DNA of 64,000 nucleotides from Armigeres subalbatus (lineage: Eukaryota > Arthropoda > Insecta > Diptera > Culicidae), in NCBI RefSeq assembly GCF_024139115.2, contig NW_026942816.1, forward strand, positions 248,001-312,000, read 5' to 3'. Positions 11,208 through 21,458 of this stretch are shown here, piece by piece; the first letter of the stretch is position 1; each line of letters begins with the position of its first letter. The position numbers and the translations under genes are program-made. The notes under the pieces were generated by a model. That model saw nothing but the letters and a program-made list of their open reading frames with translations, searched no databases and had not been told where the DNA came from.

Positions 11208-11457
11208 TTTTTTGTTAAATATCTTGGCTGTGCATATGCACAGCATATGTTTCGAAATGGACAAATTGATATGAAATTTGCGAAAAAGAATCCACGTGTC
11301 TTGGAGGGACTCGAACCCTCAACCTCCTACTCTCTAGATAGGCGTGATAACCCCTACACAACAAGACCACTTAAAGGTCACGTTTGCGGAAAAGCCATCA
11401 GAATCCGAGTACCAACCTCCACCGCGGTTAGCTCTCTTTTTTGCAAATTGAATATCT
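11208..11457 (-). repeat. 250-bp direct repeat carrying a tRNA-like sequence, copy 1
   Basis: It appears identical by eye to 11771-12020 (offset 563 bp). It is preceded by a long T run. The repeat starts tttgttaaatatcttgg and ends gcaaattgaatatct, and a tRNA-like sequence lies centrally on the minus strand. About 313 bp of single-copy sequence separates the two copies. It may be a terminal repeat of a small mobile unit or a recent duplication. Confidence 0.85.
11297..11368 (-). tRNA. tRNA-like sequence, apparent anticodon AGA, copy 1
   Basis: On the minus strand the 72 nt fold as a cloverleaf. The acceptor is GGTCTTG with CAAGACA (six of seven pairs; the first pair is G-A). The D arm is GTG..GGTTATCAC, the anticodon stem CCTAT/GTAGG with loop CTAGAGA, and the T arm GAGGG-TTCGAGT-CCCTC. 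The internal promoter boxes are good (TGTAGGGGTTATC and GGTTCGAGTCC). An AGA anticodon means serine, but serine tRNAs have a long variable arm and this one has five bases. It is therefore more likely a tRNA-derived repeat or pseudogene than a working tRNA-Ser. Confidence 0.55.
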
Positions 11458-11770
11458 TTCGGATGCTTGATTTGCCCAATCTCCACATTTGCTTTACTGT
11501 TGTATATCCACAGCCAAGCGAGTGCACATTGTTTATTAAACGAGAGGATCGCACTCCATGCCCCCAGCAACGGATCATGGGCGGACGGTATAGAATGCGA
11601 ATTCAATCGCACTCTGCTGTGCCAAAGGCTTGCTTGGCTAAAGCATTTGATGAGTTTGATTGCCTTTGCGTAAACGGTCGCGTGTACTCAGACGACTAAT
11701 GACGGTGAAAGACCGACACTTGATTACAATTAATTGCATATTATTCGGCAACTCGGCCGTACGAAACACA

Positions 11771-12020
11771 TTTTTTGTTAAATATCTTGGCTGTGCATAT
11801 GCACAGCATATGTTTCGAAATGGACAAATTGATATGAAATTTGCGAAAAAGAATCCACGTGTCTTGGAGGGACTCGAACCCTCAACCTCCTACTCTCTAG
11901 ATAGGCGTGATAACCCCTACACAACAAGACCACTTAAAGGTCACGTTTGCGGAAAAGCCATCAGAATCCGAGTACCAACCTCCACCGCGGTTAGCTCTCT
12001 TTTTTGCAAATTGAATATCT
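11771..12020 (-). repeat. 250-bp direct repeat carrying a tRNA-like sequence, copy 2
   Basis: Second copy of the repeat at 11208-11457, with no differences found on reading. It is followed by agttttttttttttt, and the first copy is preceded by agttttttt..., so a duplicated T-rich target around the whole 813-bp unit is possible. Confidence 0.85.
11860..11931 (-). tRNA. tRNA-like sequence, apparent anticodon AGA, copy 2
   Basis: Identical to the sequence at 11297-11368, with the same six-of-seven acceptor pairing, A and B boxes and short variable loop. No T-run terminator lies immediately downstream on the minus strand. Confidence 0.55.
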
Positions 12021-12182
12021 AGTTTTTTTTTTTTCAATTTCTTCATGTAAAACGGGTTTGAAAAATTCAACGGCATATTTCTCAAGTTGAAGAAAACTGA
12101 CATGGGACGCTCATGCAAATAGGGGCAGTATATCTCCTCGTCAAGCACCTGCTAACTTTGCATTCTTTTCTCCTTGTTTCAG

Positions 12183-12434
12183 GAAATGACCGAGTACAAG
12201 CTGAAGTGCAAAAACGAACAGGGCGGTGGTGGTGGCACCCCGCTCAACCTCGGTGGACTGCAGCAAACCAGCCTCCAGAACCTGCCACAGCACGTACAGC
12301 AAGCGGCAGCGGCCCAACTGCAGGCGCAGGTCCAACAGCAGCTGGCGGCCCAGGCGGTGGCAGCGGCAGCCCAAGCGGCGGCGCACCACGCCGACGATGA
12401 CGATGATGACGTCGATGAGGATGATAACGAGTAA
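12183..12434 (+). CDS. Dsp1: Dsp1/HMGB high-mobility-group protein, last coding exon
   Basis: A pyrimidine-rich tract and cag at 12171-12182 form a 3' splice site. The exon opens in phase 0 with EMTEYKLKCKNEQ, the end of HMG box B as in Drosophila Dsp1 (…REMTEYK). Then come a Gly-rich linker, a Gln/Ala-rich segment (about residues 25-70 of the exon) and the acidic tail DDDDDDVDEDDNE before TAA at 12432-12434. This is the characteristic layout of the Dsp1 C-terminus. HMGB proteins bind and bend DNA in the nucleus, and Dsp1 acts as a co-repressor and Polycomb/trithorax cofactor. The HMG boxes themselves are on exons left of this one, outside or too fragmented to see here. The exon holds 83 codons plus stop. 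Confidence 0.85.
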   Translation, partial: EMTEYKLKCKNEQGGGGGTPLNLGGLQQTSLQNLPQHVQQAAAAQLQAQVQQQLAAQAVAAAAQAAAHHADDDDDDVDEDDNE

Positions 12435-12473
12435 AATCAAGCTTTCGATTTGTATTATAAATATTTTCTTACG

Positions 12474-12521
12474 ATGATATTAAGCAACCGACAACAACAA
12501 CAACAACAACAACAAGAACAG

Positions 12522-12552
<31 letters not shown>

Positions 12553-12758
12553 CACAACAACCGCAGGGAGGGGGACACTCTTCTCTGCTCACCAGTTTGA
12601 TCAATCATCGGCGACAGCAGCTGCAGCACCACAAGAAACCACCACCAGAGGAAGTAGAGCAAAAGCATACGCAGAACAGCAACGGTGTCGATGAGGAGGA
12701 GGAAGGGGAAGACGATTCCGGCTCGGAACGGACGTCACCATCGCCATCGTCCAACTGA
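12474..12758 (+). CDS. Gln-rich/acidic reading frame in phase with the Dsp1 stop codon
   Basis: The frame that ends at the Dsp1 TAA (12432) stays open from that stop to a TGA at 12756. An internal ATG lies at 12474. It encodes a polyglutamine tract (about 25 Gln in total, broken by Glu), an LLTSLINHRRQQLQHHKK segment, an acidic run DEEEEGEDDSGSE and a Ser-rich end SPSPSSN. Composition echoes the end of Dsp1 itself (Gln-rich followed by acidic). It could be a readthrough extension, an alternative C-terminal exon, a downstream ORF, or noncoding CAA-repeat 3'UTR. The stop context TAA-A is not a favoured readthrough context, and the best AG acceptor (12483-12484) is in the wrong phase for the 12183 exon's upstream donor. 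Confidence 0.35.
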
Positions 12759-15700
12759 AACGCAACCACCAGCTCGCCCGGGGAATGACCGGATCCACTC
12801 TCGTTCGGTCATTTGCCGGTGCTTGGGGTTTCGATTCTGTTCCGGTGTGAGTGGGTAGGTGAGCGGGTCCGGATTCCGCAGTCCGGATGAGCTCTTAGGA
12901 AGGCAGGTTCTAGTAGGTGAATTGGTAGCTCAAAATACCAAACTTTCACTCGGTTGCAAACATCTCAGACTACAGAGCAAAAAAATAGCAGTTAGGAACT
13001 CACTTTAACGCAGAATAACGTTTTTTCGATACAAGGGACAGTTTCACCTTATCAGAATAAATTTCACACCTTCACGACGCGGCATTCAGACAGATATTCA
13101 CAGTGACGACGACCAGCGATGCCGTTGACGATGTGAAAGTGGACAATTGACGGTGATAGGAATCCCGGAACGGAAGAAAAATCTTCGAGAAAACGCTTAA
13201 ATCATAAGGACATACAAAGCAACAGAATTCGAATAAAATAAAATGAATCATAACAGGAAAACACCCGGCGGAACATCATGATCATATACCACAATACCAA
13301 CCAACCGAACAAGCAGCGAAGGAAATATTTCTCAATACAAAGTGGGGAAAGATTGAAAATTACGAAAACAAAAACAAAAATCGCATCCATCTCGATGTGA
13401 GGAGAAAGAGAGTCTTCGGCACTGAAGAGAATGATGATGTTGGTGATGAACAGTTGAGAATGAATGGAAGAGAGAGGCTTCTATCTGTATATTATATTGG
13501 ATTTTTGTCGTGTAATAAGTGAGAAAGGGAGAACGAACAAGCGTTCGCGTACAAGTAGTTCTCAATCGTCCAAAAATTTGATTTTGTTTTCTCTTATTTT
13601 ATTTTGGTTTTTTGGAATCTTTGCGTTGATTGTGGGGCATTTGAAGTTGTCGCCACATAATCAATAGAATGGAAAGATCTCACCACTTCTTTGTCGTTGT
13701 TTTGTTGGAGAAATGCATTGCATTTCTAAACAAACATTTTTTTCATTGCTGATAAATAACAGCACCGTGATTTTTTCAAATGAAAACTGTCGGTACTTCG
13801 ATGCTTTCGCCAACGAAAAACTAAATCCCCAAACTCTTTTATTCGCCATTCGGAACAGTGAGCTGTTCTGCTTATGCTGTGTGCTGCTGCGCCATTGTGG
13901 TGACGTTCAAGAACGTTAATCAAAATAATCCCCGTGAATGATCTTATTTGTTTATCATCTACTCGTTTAAGGCTAATCGTTTTTTTTTCCTGTCGCTGAA
14001 ACACATTTATTTTTCTCCACAAACACCCGCCCTTCCACATTTTGTACGTTGATGTAGTTTTTAGGTGACCAACGCACTCACAAATCTGCAGTTGCGCATC
14101 ATTTTTTTTTTGTTTGTTATCTTGGGGCGTTTCATCTTGAGACGATGCGTGCGTGAGTTGAGTGTACGTGCGTGCGAGTGTTGCGCGATCATTAATCGGA
14201 CAAAAAATAATGTACTAGATTAGCGCCCAGAGATTAGTTCATTAGTTGATAGATTCGAAAGGGAAGGTAAGAATCGTGAACATAAATACATCTGGTTAGT
14301 AGATTGTGAGATCACGATTATGATGTTGATGATGAAGATAATACGAGAGAAGTTATTTCGTAGTGAAAACAATAATTAAGTAAAAAAGGAAAAACATGAA
14401 ATCGCAATTGAAAGTGGTTTTCGATTTTTCTTTTTCATATTAAACAAATCATGAACTATGATTAGTTATTATTTTCCTGAGACGAGAAATCTCTTAAAAA
14501 TATATTTTTGGACGATTTATTTTTGCTGATAGAATTTTCTTTATTTTTTATTAATTACTGAATACCTAATGATTAGAATAATGTTAAGTTAGTAGAGACC
14601 CTGATAAGTTGAGAGTGGCGTGTGTGTGAATGCGTTTGTGAGCAGAGATTTTCGACGGAGCGAAATCCACTGCATGGCGAGTGAAGTAAAAACAAAAGAG
14701 GATAAAAAAACAAAAAAGTAAGGGAATTATTTAGTAGTGTAAGAGTGCTAGCGAGAGACTTCCGGGTAGAACGGAATGAGAAATAGAAAAAAAAATTGAA
14801 CTTCTGATGAAAAAAGACCGAAAGGTTAGAATTACAACTAAAACGAAGGAGAATAAGTGAAATAAATCGCATTGAATAAGATACAAGTTTGATCGTAAGT
14901 TTAGCTAACACGGACACACTTATCTCTCAATGTAAATATTAACGGCTGAAAAAGAATATCCTAGAAATCAACATCAGAATTAACAGCAGAAACTCACAAT
15001 TACACACAACACACATTAAAAGCAGTGGTAACCCAATTGGGTTCCGGTCCGTATATATATTCGAATGAAGCAAACCCAAAATGCGTTACCCCGCCACAAT
15101 ATGAGTTCCCCAACGGGGGACTCTATCCGACATTTTTTTTTCTTTAAGAGTTTGACAGATCGAATGCTGGAAACAGAAAATGAACAAAATATACTTATAA
15201 ATAATGGAAAACACGCATTATAAACAAATTATTACAAACAAAAAAGAAAAGTAAATAATTAACAAGTAAGTTTTAGTGAAAATAAAAATCCAGATAAATT
15301 AAAGCAAAAGTAAAAATAGCGGGATGTGGAGGAAGATTCAGATGTGAGTCGAAGCAAACACAAGGCAGAACACTCAGATTCTTGCACTTCTCAAGCTAAG
15401 AACCGACAACAACAACAACCACAAGAGCAAGTTGATGATTCCCCAAAAGTATTTAAAAAAGTACACACTCAAACATACAAACAGAAACACACACCCCATT
15501 CGTAAGTAAAAGATGGCAAGAAAAGACAAATCCACAGTTGTACTCTGCTGCAGAAAAATGGTCGTTATGACTGGACATTCATTTGAGAAACAAATTTAGC
15601 GACCGGTAGAGGACTGAATTGAACAGAATATAAATTTACTGCTATAAATAGACTCCAGAACATCAACTCGGTAGAAGAATAAAAACAAAAGAAAACACAC

Positions 15701-16008
15701 ACAGACAAGAGATACAAGAAACAAATGGAAAGCAAGAAATTCTAGAACGTTCGCTAGTAAAAAAAAGTCGAAGAATACTACATAAGAGAACAAAGCAAAA
15801 AACGAGAAAGACAAACGTAAAAAGATTTAAAACTCAACATAAAACTCACACACTCACACAAACACTTGAAACAATAAGGTGACGAAACATACAAACAAAA
15901 AAAAAACAAAAAGAAGAAGCAAAAAAAAACAAACGACATCTCGATCCCCTTCTTTTGTATATGTAATACTGTACGTACGTTAAACACATGTAATTTTACT
16001 GAAGACAA

Positions 16009-16014
16009 AATAAA
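16009..16014 (+). terminator. Candidate Dsp1 poly(A) signal
   Basis: AATAAA followed by aatgaaattaattg and an A run at about 16028. It is the last consensus signal before sequence with repeat character begins. Confidence 0.45.
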
Positions 16015-16030
16015 ATGAAATTAATTGAAA

Positions 16031-16840
16031 AAAAAACTAAAATTCGCGGCTTGTTCTTTCGTTTCCGAATGTGGTATCACATCCACTGTTTCGTGTCCAC
16101 TTAATTCACCTTGATGTTGATGATGGGTTATCCCGTAGTCTACTGAGTAGGGTAGTGAGATTTCCTGCCTGTTGATTTGATAGCCGGTCCTTGTTGTCGG
16201 CCACGTATCTGCGCAGGACCTAATCATTGGAATTTGTTACCCAAAAACATGTTAAAATATTTCGCAATTCTTGCTACTCTTGTTTGGGTTCCTCCAGAAT
16301 CCGAGCCAACCTTTTGTTGAAATCCCTTGGTTATAGCGGACAAGGTTTTAATTTTCGTTTTTGCCTTTCTCGTACAACAAAGTTGTGCCGAACAGCTATA
16401 TGATAGGCCAGAGGGTGATACACTAACCGATTCAGCTCGACGAACTGAGGTGGTGTCTGTATGTGTACAAATTTTGTAGACACACTTAGAAGGCAACTTA
16501 GTATTGTTACTCGCAACAGGTTTCGTTCGACGGGGAATCCTATCTCATTGCTTGCTTTTGAAAATTGGCCAGATCGGACTATTGGATCAGAAGTTATGGC
16601 CGAAACACTATTTTTGATGTAGAATTACGTCCTTCGCACAATGGTCGGATTCGTCAAATTTCACGACATAAATCGATAACTCCATCAGTGCTAAAGTTTT
16701 GACGTCTTCTGAAGAAATGATCTACAAGAAGAGATCTATTTTTGGTGTAAGTTGTCATTAGGGTGACCCTTCGGAAATGGAAATGTATGTTTTTACTCTT
16801 TTGAGTTAGGAGTTCATATAATTCTACAAAGTTGTAGGGA
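16031..16840. other. Intergenic stretch, nothing firmly identified
   Basis: Short minus-strand frames without recognisable domains. The segment around 16340-16700 (gcttttgaaaattggccaga, gaagttatggccgaaa) has the feel of a dispersed repeat, but no ends are visible. Confidence 0.4.
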
Positions 16841-16926
16841 ATTTACTGTCGTCATACGCATATTTGTCCCATGTTTGCTGGGATTTCCTATGTACATGGG
16901 ACAGTTATGCGAATAACGGCAGTTTA
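16841..16926. repeat. Short hairpin repeat (ctgcc/catgggac family), full copy
   Basis: Left arm atacgcatatttgtcccatg and right arm catgggacagttatgcgaat are near-complementary around a ~19-nt loop ggatttcctatgta. A related full copy lies at 38706-38775, with half copies near 10836-10880, 12095-12130 and 56120-56140. It is probably a very small foldback element. Confidence 0.65.
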
Positions 16927-17064
16927 ATTCTAAGCATTTTTGCTTAATAAACATTAATTTTATCTCATATAGGTAATTTTTTTATTATATTGTTTTATTT
17001 ATTTACTTACAATCGATATCATCTTATTATCAACTGTTAGTAAGGGAAAGGGACAAAGGCCAAG

Positions 17065-17520
17065 ATACTCGTGGCGACTCAAGGTGAGATTGCGTAATTT
17101 CGTGATGGACGGAGTTGGGATTTAGTTTTGAGGTATTTCAGCTGCTCATCCGGGTATTTGACGTCATGTCTGGTTTGGCGTAGCGTCGTGCTCGGGTTTT
17201 GGTTCTTCAGGGAGCATCTTCCGGATGGCCAGAGCTTCATGGTACACGGAACAATGAGACAGACAAGAAAAAAAACTGAGAAAGAAAAAATGAAAGTATT
17301 ATACTTTGATGTCAGACGAGCAAAGAAAGGCATAGATGGCCTGCAAATACACCACATCGCGATCTCCCAAAACACCTCTTAGTTCCCGGAAGGGTTGTTT
17401 ACCTCGGGCCACAAGGGTATCCAATAGTTGCTCTCTTGAGGCGCCATTTTCCGTGCAATACCAAACTACGTGATCGATGTCATCGTAACCGGCTCCGCAC
17501 CTACAAAGATTGCTGTCGAC
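17065..17520 (-). pseudogene. LINE-C ORF2 C-terminus and 3' region (downstream half)
   Basis: Minus-strand frame LVDSNLCRCGAGYDDIDHVVWYC is the Cys/His motif near the C-terminus of Jockey/I-type ORF2. The ORF ends with SSDIKV and is followed by 3'UTR-like sequence to about 17065. The frame is interrupted at 17521 by a TIR element and resumes upstream at 19489 (…LNAHLYRINL|VDSNL…). Confidence 0.8.
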
Positions 17521-17710
17521 CAGGGGTGGCATTGTGCATCTCGAATCGAATCACTCGATTCCTACGTTTTTGCATTCGTTTCGAAAACATTGCGGCATTA
17601 TGTATTTCGTTCGCCTTCATTCACTTCAGTCGCAGTACAAGATTTCGAATGGTGCTGTACTAGCTCAATCGAGTATGTTCTGTCAAACGAAATGTAAACA
17701 GAGAGAATAA

Positions 17711-17808
17711 AGAGCCCCGCACATAGGATACGTTTGCGTTGCGTTTGACACATTTCCCATGGGAAAACTGTCAAACGCAACGCAAACGTATCCTATGTGT
17801 GGGGCTCT
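17711..17808. mobile_element. 98-bp foldback MITE, TSD TAA
   Basis: A nearly perfect palindrome: agagccccgcacataggata at the left is answered by tatcctatgtgtggggctct at the right, with tttgacac/ctgtcaaa near the centre. It is flanked by TAA on both sides (17708-17710 and 17809-17811). It resembles the 118-bp foldback at 61743-61860 (same TSD, gcccc ends, tttgacag centre). Confidence 0.85.
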
Positions 17809-17811
17809 TAA

Positions 17812-19380
17812 GAGATAGCTGTCTCCGTGTTTAGTATGCCGCCCGCGAGAGACAACCTCCAGCGCATGGCGAATGTGAATAAACTTCATCTGCGTGTAGC
17901 ATGTTGCCTGTTGGAAAGGCATTAATTGATAAACAAGCAAATTGTGCTCAATGACTTTAAAAAGGAATATTATTTATTGAGCATGTTGGAAGAATAGTCG
18001 CGACGTTCGCCCGAATTGTCGAATTCAATAATACTTTATTGAGAGAATTATAAATTCCTGTAGAAACAGAGATTTAGTTATTCAGTGTGATCTCAAATAT
18101 GAAAAGAAAAATAAGAGCTTACATTTAGTAATTCGCTAATCTTCTACATACAGGATCCAACTATTTTGAGTACTCCAACGTTCACGTTTTTCTAGATGTT
18201 AAAAGGCATGTTCTTAATTGGTCATTTTATAACTATATGGGTGCTGCATACCGGGTTTCAAGGATTTTAACCAGTTTACTATTTTACATAGCAGTTATTA
18301 CTAGTTCCTACGTCGAAATGTGGATTGGCTAGCACTTGAAGAAAAGGCAAACTATTATAGGACTCATTCTAGGCACAGACTTCATTTTTACCTTAGAATA
18401 GTACTGGAATGATATGATCACTTGTAGGAATATAACTACTATCAATAATAATTACTATTAGGTTTAGTTTAGGTAATAATTCTAGATATAGTTCACTTGC
18501 ACGCTATCGGCTTCGGGTTGGATAATCGTTTTCTCCTTATCATCATGCATGACACGGACGTTGTTATTTACTCGTCTTTGACGTAGATGACGGACGTTGT
18601 CATTTACTGGTAGCACAACGATGGGAACATTGGTAGTGCACGGTGCACAATGGGCTCGCTGATCGACGGGCGCACTAACAGAGCAGTTGCAACCGATTAA
18701 AACATTATGCCGATACGATATGTTTTGTAAATTGAGATATTGTTACGACACAAATTATAAGTTTTATATTTATTCGAGTTTATGCCACAGATCCAATTTT
18801 GAGCTAAATAATTTAAAGCTAAAGAAGGATTCGACAATAAATTACTTTGATGTTTCCATGTGTCTTAGTTAAATGCACTTGGGTTATCTCTTTCGCGTTT
18901 TATTTTTTTCATTTAACTTAACTATTTTTACGTACACACGAATATACACGTTTTTACACAGATTTTCCCCATCGATTTTTTACGCGGTTTATCGAAATCG
19001 GCATGAAATACGTGAAAACTGCAAAAAAAAAATTTAGTTGAAGTTGTTTTTACGCGGATTTTAACTAGATATTGCATATTGTCTGGAAACTATAAAAGTA
19101 GGTATACTAATGACATTCTTTCCTTCAAGATACAATAATGAAATATTTATATCCTTCCCGTAGATAAATAATAACAAATATAATTAAAAACTTTCAGCAA
19201 GAAATGACTCTCGAACAATTAGAAGTAGAAGTTGAAGCTTTTAGCACCAACATTGTTAGTTGGGAACATTCGAAAGCTATAAAGGTGACGAGTGTTTTTC
19301 ATTCGACTTGAGTCGTTTTCCAGTGTGCTATCGAGTATCCATAATGCCAAAACATCTCGTTATTCTTGTACCTCCTCGAG
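17812..19380. other. Interior of the TIR transposon
   Basis: AT-rich filler with short frames only. There are no transposase signatures on either strand. A tacgcggttt/tacgcggatt repeated phrase occurs at 18980-19060. Confidence 0.5.
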
Positions 19381-19488
19381 CATACTCGAACGATGAGTCG
19401 TTTTCGAGATCGAATCGAAAGCCGTAATGCCAAACATGTTCGACTCGATAGAATTACGTTCGAATCGAGATGCGCAATGCCACCCCAG

Positions 19489-20545
19489 GTTAATTCTATA
19501 GAGATGTGCGTTTAGTGAATAGTGATTTGACATAAGCCTCGACATCGTGCGAATGAAGCCTCGGCTTAACTGCCGCTAACCGCAAGTCGAGCACATCTAT
19601 ATATGGGCCTCCATATACAGATGTGCTCGACTTGCGGTTAGCGGCAGTTAAGTCCTCACCTCTGAACCACGCTCGCGCAGAAACTTTAAGAACTATGGGA
19701 AATGTCCACCGTCCAAGTTCATTGTGTGACCAAATCATTTGCCAATTTTGAAGAGTACTCTGACGGACTAATGGGAAAAACTCGTTATTCGAGATTTGTC
19801 TATCATAAACTTCACCTTCCTGTGCGCCCACCTTTGCTAGCGAGTCCGTCTTCTCATTGCCATAGATTAGGCAATGGGGTGGGACCCATACAAAGGTAAT
19901 CTTGAATGATCTTTCGACCAAATCACGCATCTGCTCTCTTATAGTTGTAAGAAAGTAAGATGCGTGCCTAACAGGTTTCATCGACGGGAGTGCCTCGATA
20001 GAACTAAGACTATCCGAGAAGATGAAATAATGGTCTACAGGGTGATCGGAAATTATCCCCAAAGCGAAATTAATTGCTGTCAGCTCAGCAACATAAACTG
20101 AACACGGTTCTTGAAGTTTTCGGAAGGTGGTTGAACTTACGTTGAAAACACCGAAGCCAGTGGATCCGTTAATGCGGGAACCATCAGTGAAATATCTGTT
20201 ATTGCAATTGACATGTTCATATTTTTCAGAAAAAATGGAAGGGATAGATATTTGTCGAAGATGATCTGGTATTCCTTGAATAGCGTGTTTCATGGACAGA
20301 TCGTATTCAATTGAGGAACTGTCCTTGATGAAGTGAACTCGAGGTGGATTATAACATGGAAGACAGAAATCTGACGATATGTAGTTGAGATAGACTCGCA
20401 GGTATCTTGAACGATGAACCAGTTCAAGCATATTATCGAAGTTTTCTAATACAAGTGTGTTACTTGTTCCACATTTGATCAGTATTCTAAGTGAGAGCTC
20501 CCAGTAACTGTGTTTTAAGGGAGTGACTCCAGCAAGCACCTCCAC
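19489..20545 (-). pseudogene. LINE-C ORF2: RNase H domain and downstream region
   Basis: The minus frame from about 20545 gives the end of the RT thumb (LELVHRSRYLRVYL), then RNase H with YFTDGSRINGSTGFGV (catalytic Asp), VYVAELTAINFAL (Glu), FIFSDSLSSIEAL (Asp) and a decayed WVPPHCLIYGNEKTDSLAK. This is followed by SARAWFRGEDL. RNase H places the element in the I/LOA/Jockey-with-RNH group. The frame is broken at 19648 by a palindrome and at 19489 by the TIR transposon. It is head-to-head with LINE-D. Confidence 0.85.
19570..19647. mobile_element. 78-bp palindromic MITE with TTAA duplication
   Basis: Arms of about 35 bp (ctgccgctaaccgcaagtcg and its complement) flank a ~10-bp centre. TTAA lies on both sides (19566-19569 and 19648-19651). 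Excising one TTAA plus the insert restores LINE-C coding (…RGEDL-SRGFIR…). TTAA duplication is typical of piggyBac and Kolobok elements. The insert is tiny and carries essentially only its inverted repeats. Confidence 0.85.
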
Positions 20546-20593
20546 CTGCAAAAAGCGACAGTTTGACCACAGAGGCGAAACTGGCGGGCCAGG

Positions 20594-21458
20594 TTGCTAC
20601 AGGGAAGAGAGAAAACCCAGACTGTAATACCAAATGACATCCTGATGATCCGCAACATCCAAAGCCGGACAGTCGTCGTCCGGAAAAAAGCGGGAACCCC
20701 GGAAATGGCGACTAAAGTTCTGCAAGTGAACCTCCGCCATGCTGAGAGCGCCACGGGTGTGCTCTGTCGGAGGTTCACCAAAGAGAATTTAACCGTGGCC
20801 CTCATTCAAGAGCCATGGGTCAATAAATCCAGAATACAAGGTATTCCACAACACTCATGTAAGTTGGTATATGATGACAGCCAGCTTTCTCCTAGAGCGG
20901 CTATTTTATTACATAACAACTGTAAATACTTTCCAATTTCAGAATTCATAAAGGGACATCGTAGCGGTCAGGATGGAGGTACCTTCCGCCAGAGGGAGTA
21001 GAGAGATCTTGGTGGTCTCGGCATACTTCCCAGGTGACGTGGACGAAATCCCTCCTCCAGAAATAGCTGCGCTCGTAGCCTACAGCCACCGACACAACAT
21101 CCCCTTCGTCATAGGGTGCGACGCAAATGCACATCACACCGTATGGGGAAGTACCAATATAAACACCAGAGGTGAGTACCTGTTACAGTTTCTCTCTTCC
21201 AAGAACATTGACATTTGTAATGTTGGTGACAAGCCCACGTTTGAAAACTCCATTCGTCAGGAAGTTTTGGACTTGACTCTATGTAGTCGGTCTATCTCTG
21301 ATAAAATAAAAAACTGGCATGTTTCTGAAGAAATATCAATGTCAGACCATAAACACATCATCTTCGAATGGGAAGGGGGTCTAACGATGGAAAAAACGTT
21401 TAAAGATCCTAAGAAAACTGATTGGGAATCCTACTCAGCTATCCTACGATCCGAAGAG
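20594..21458 (+). pseudogene. LINE-D endonuclease domain
   Basis: Two frames joined by a frameshift at about 20975. The first has the N-terminal motif KVLQVNLRHAESA and VALIQEPWV (catalytic Glu). The second has VVSAYFPGDVDEIPPPEI, GCDANAHHTVWGSTNIN (Asp and Asn), VLDLTLCSRSI and the final SDHKHIIF (Asp-His). All catalytic blocks of an APE-type endonuclease are recognisable. The ORF is cut at 21458 by copia-2 and continues at 26147. Confidence 0.85.

Larger units (their letters stand above)
12435..16030 (+). other. Dsp1: Long 3'UTR of Dsp1 (inferred)
   Basis: After the coding exon come about 3.6 kb of AT-rich sequence with no splice sites or coding frames recognised other than the Gln-rich frame, and no transposon signatures. 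This contrasts with the TE-dense surroundings and suggests transcribed, selected sequence. Several AATAAA motifs occur (for example near 13233), and the last good one, at 16009-16014, is followed by an A-rich stretch. Long 3'UTRs are usual for insect transcription regulators. The end point is inferred. Confidence 0.55.
17524..19485. mobile_element. 1.96-kb TIR transposon without transposase, in LINE-C
   Basis: Both ends carry GGGTGGCATTG(T/C)GCATCTCG in inverted orientation, with TCGAATCGA-type subterminal repeats. The 3-bp target duplication is CAG (17521-17523 and 19486-19488). Removing the element restores the LINE-C reading frame across …RINL-VDSNLC…, which proves the boundaries. No transposase ORF over 85 codons with recognisable domains is present. 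Three-base duplications occur in PIF/Harbinger, CACTA and Zator groups, and the TIR does not settle which. A 98-bp foldback is nested at 17711-17808. Confidence 0.85.

Noticed and set aside
11151..11699. 182-codon plus frame running through the tRNA-like repeat
   Set aside because: It crosses a T-run and a tRNA-like sequence, and the same peptide reappears at 11771 only because the repeat is duplicated.
12226..12477. Second plus-strand frame across the Dsp1 exon (Arg-rich)
   Set aside because: Out-of-frame shadow of the Gln/Ala repeat; the phase from the splice site supports the Dsp1 frame.
12480..12668. Leu-rich minus-strand frame resembling a membrane protein
   Set aside because: It is the reverse complement of CAA/CAG repeats.
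15596..16008. Phe-rich hydrophobic minus-strand frames
   Set aside because: Produced by the A-rich 3'UTR read on the opposite strand; no start context, domain or splice support.
18687..18872. 61-codon frame inside the TIR transposon as a possible transposase
   Set aside because: Too short, low complexity, and no DDE-type motif.
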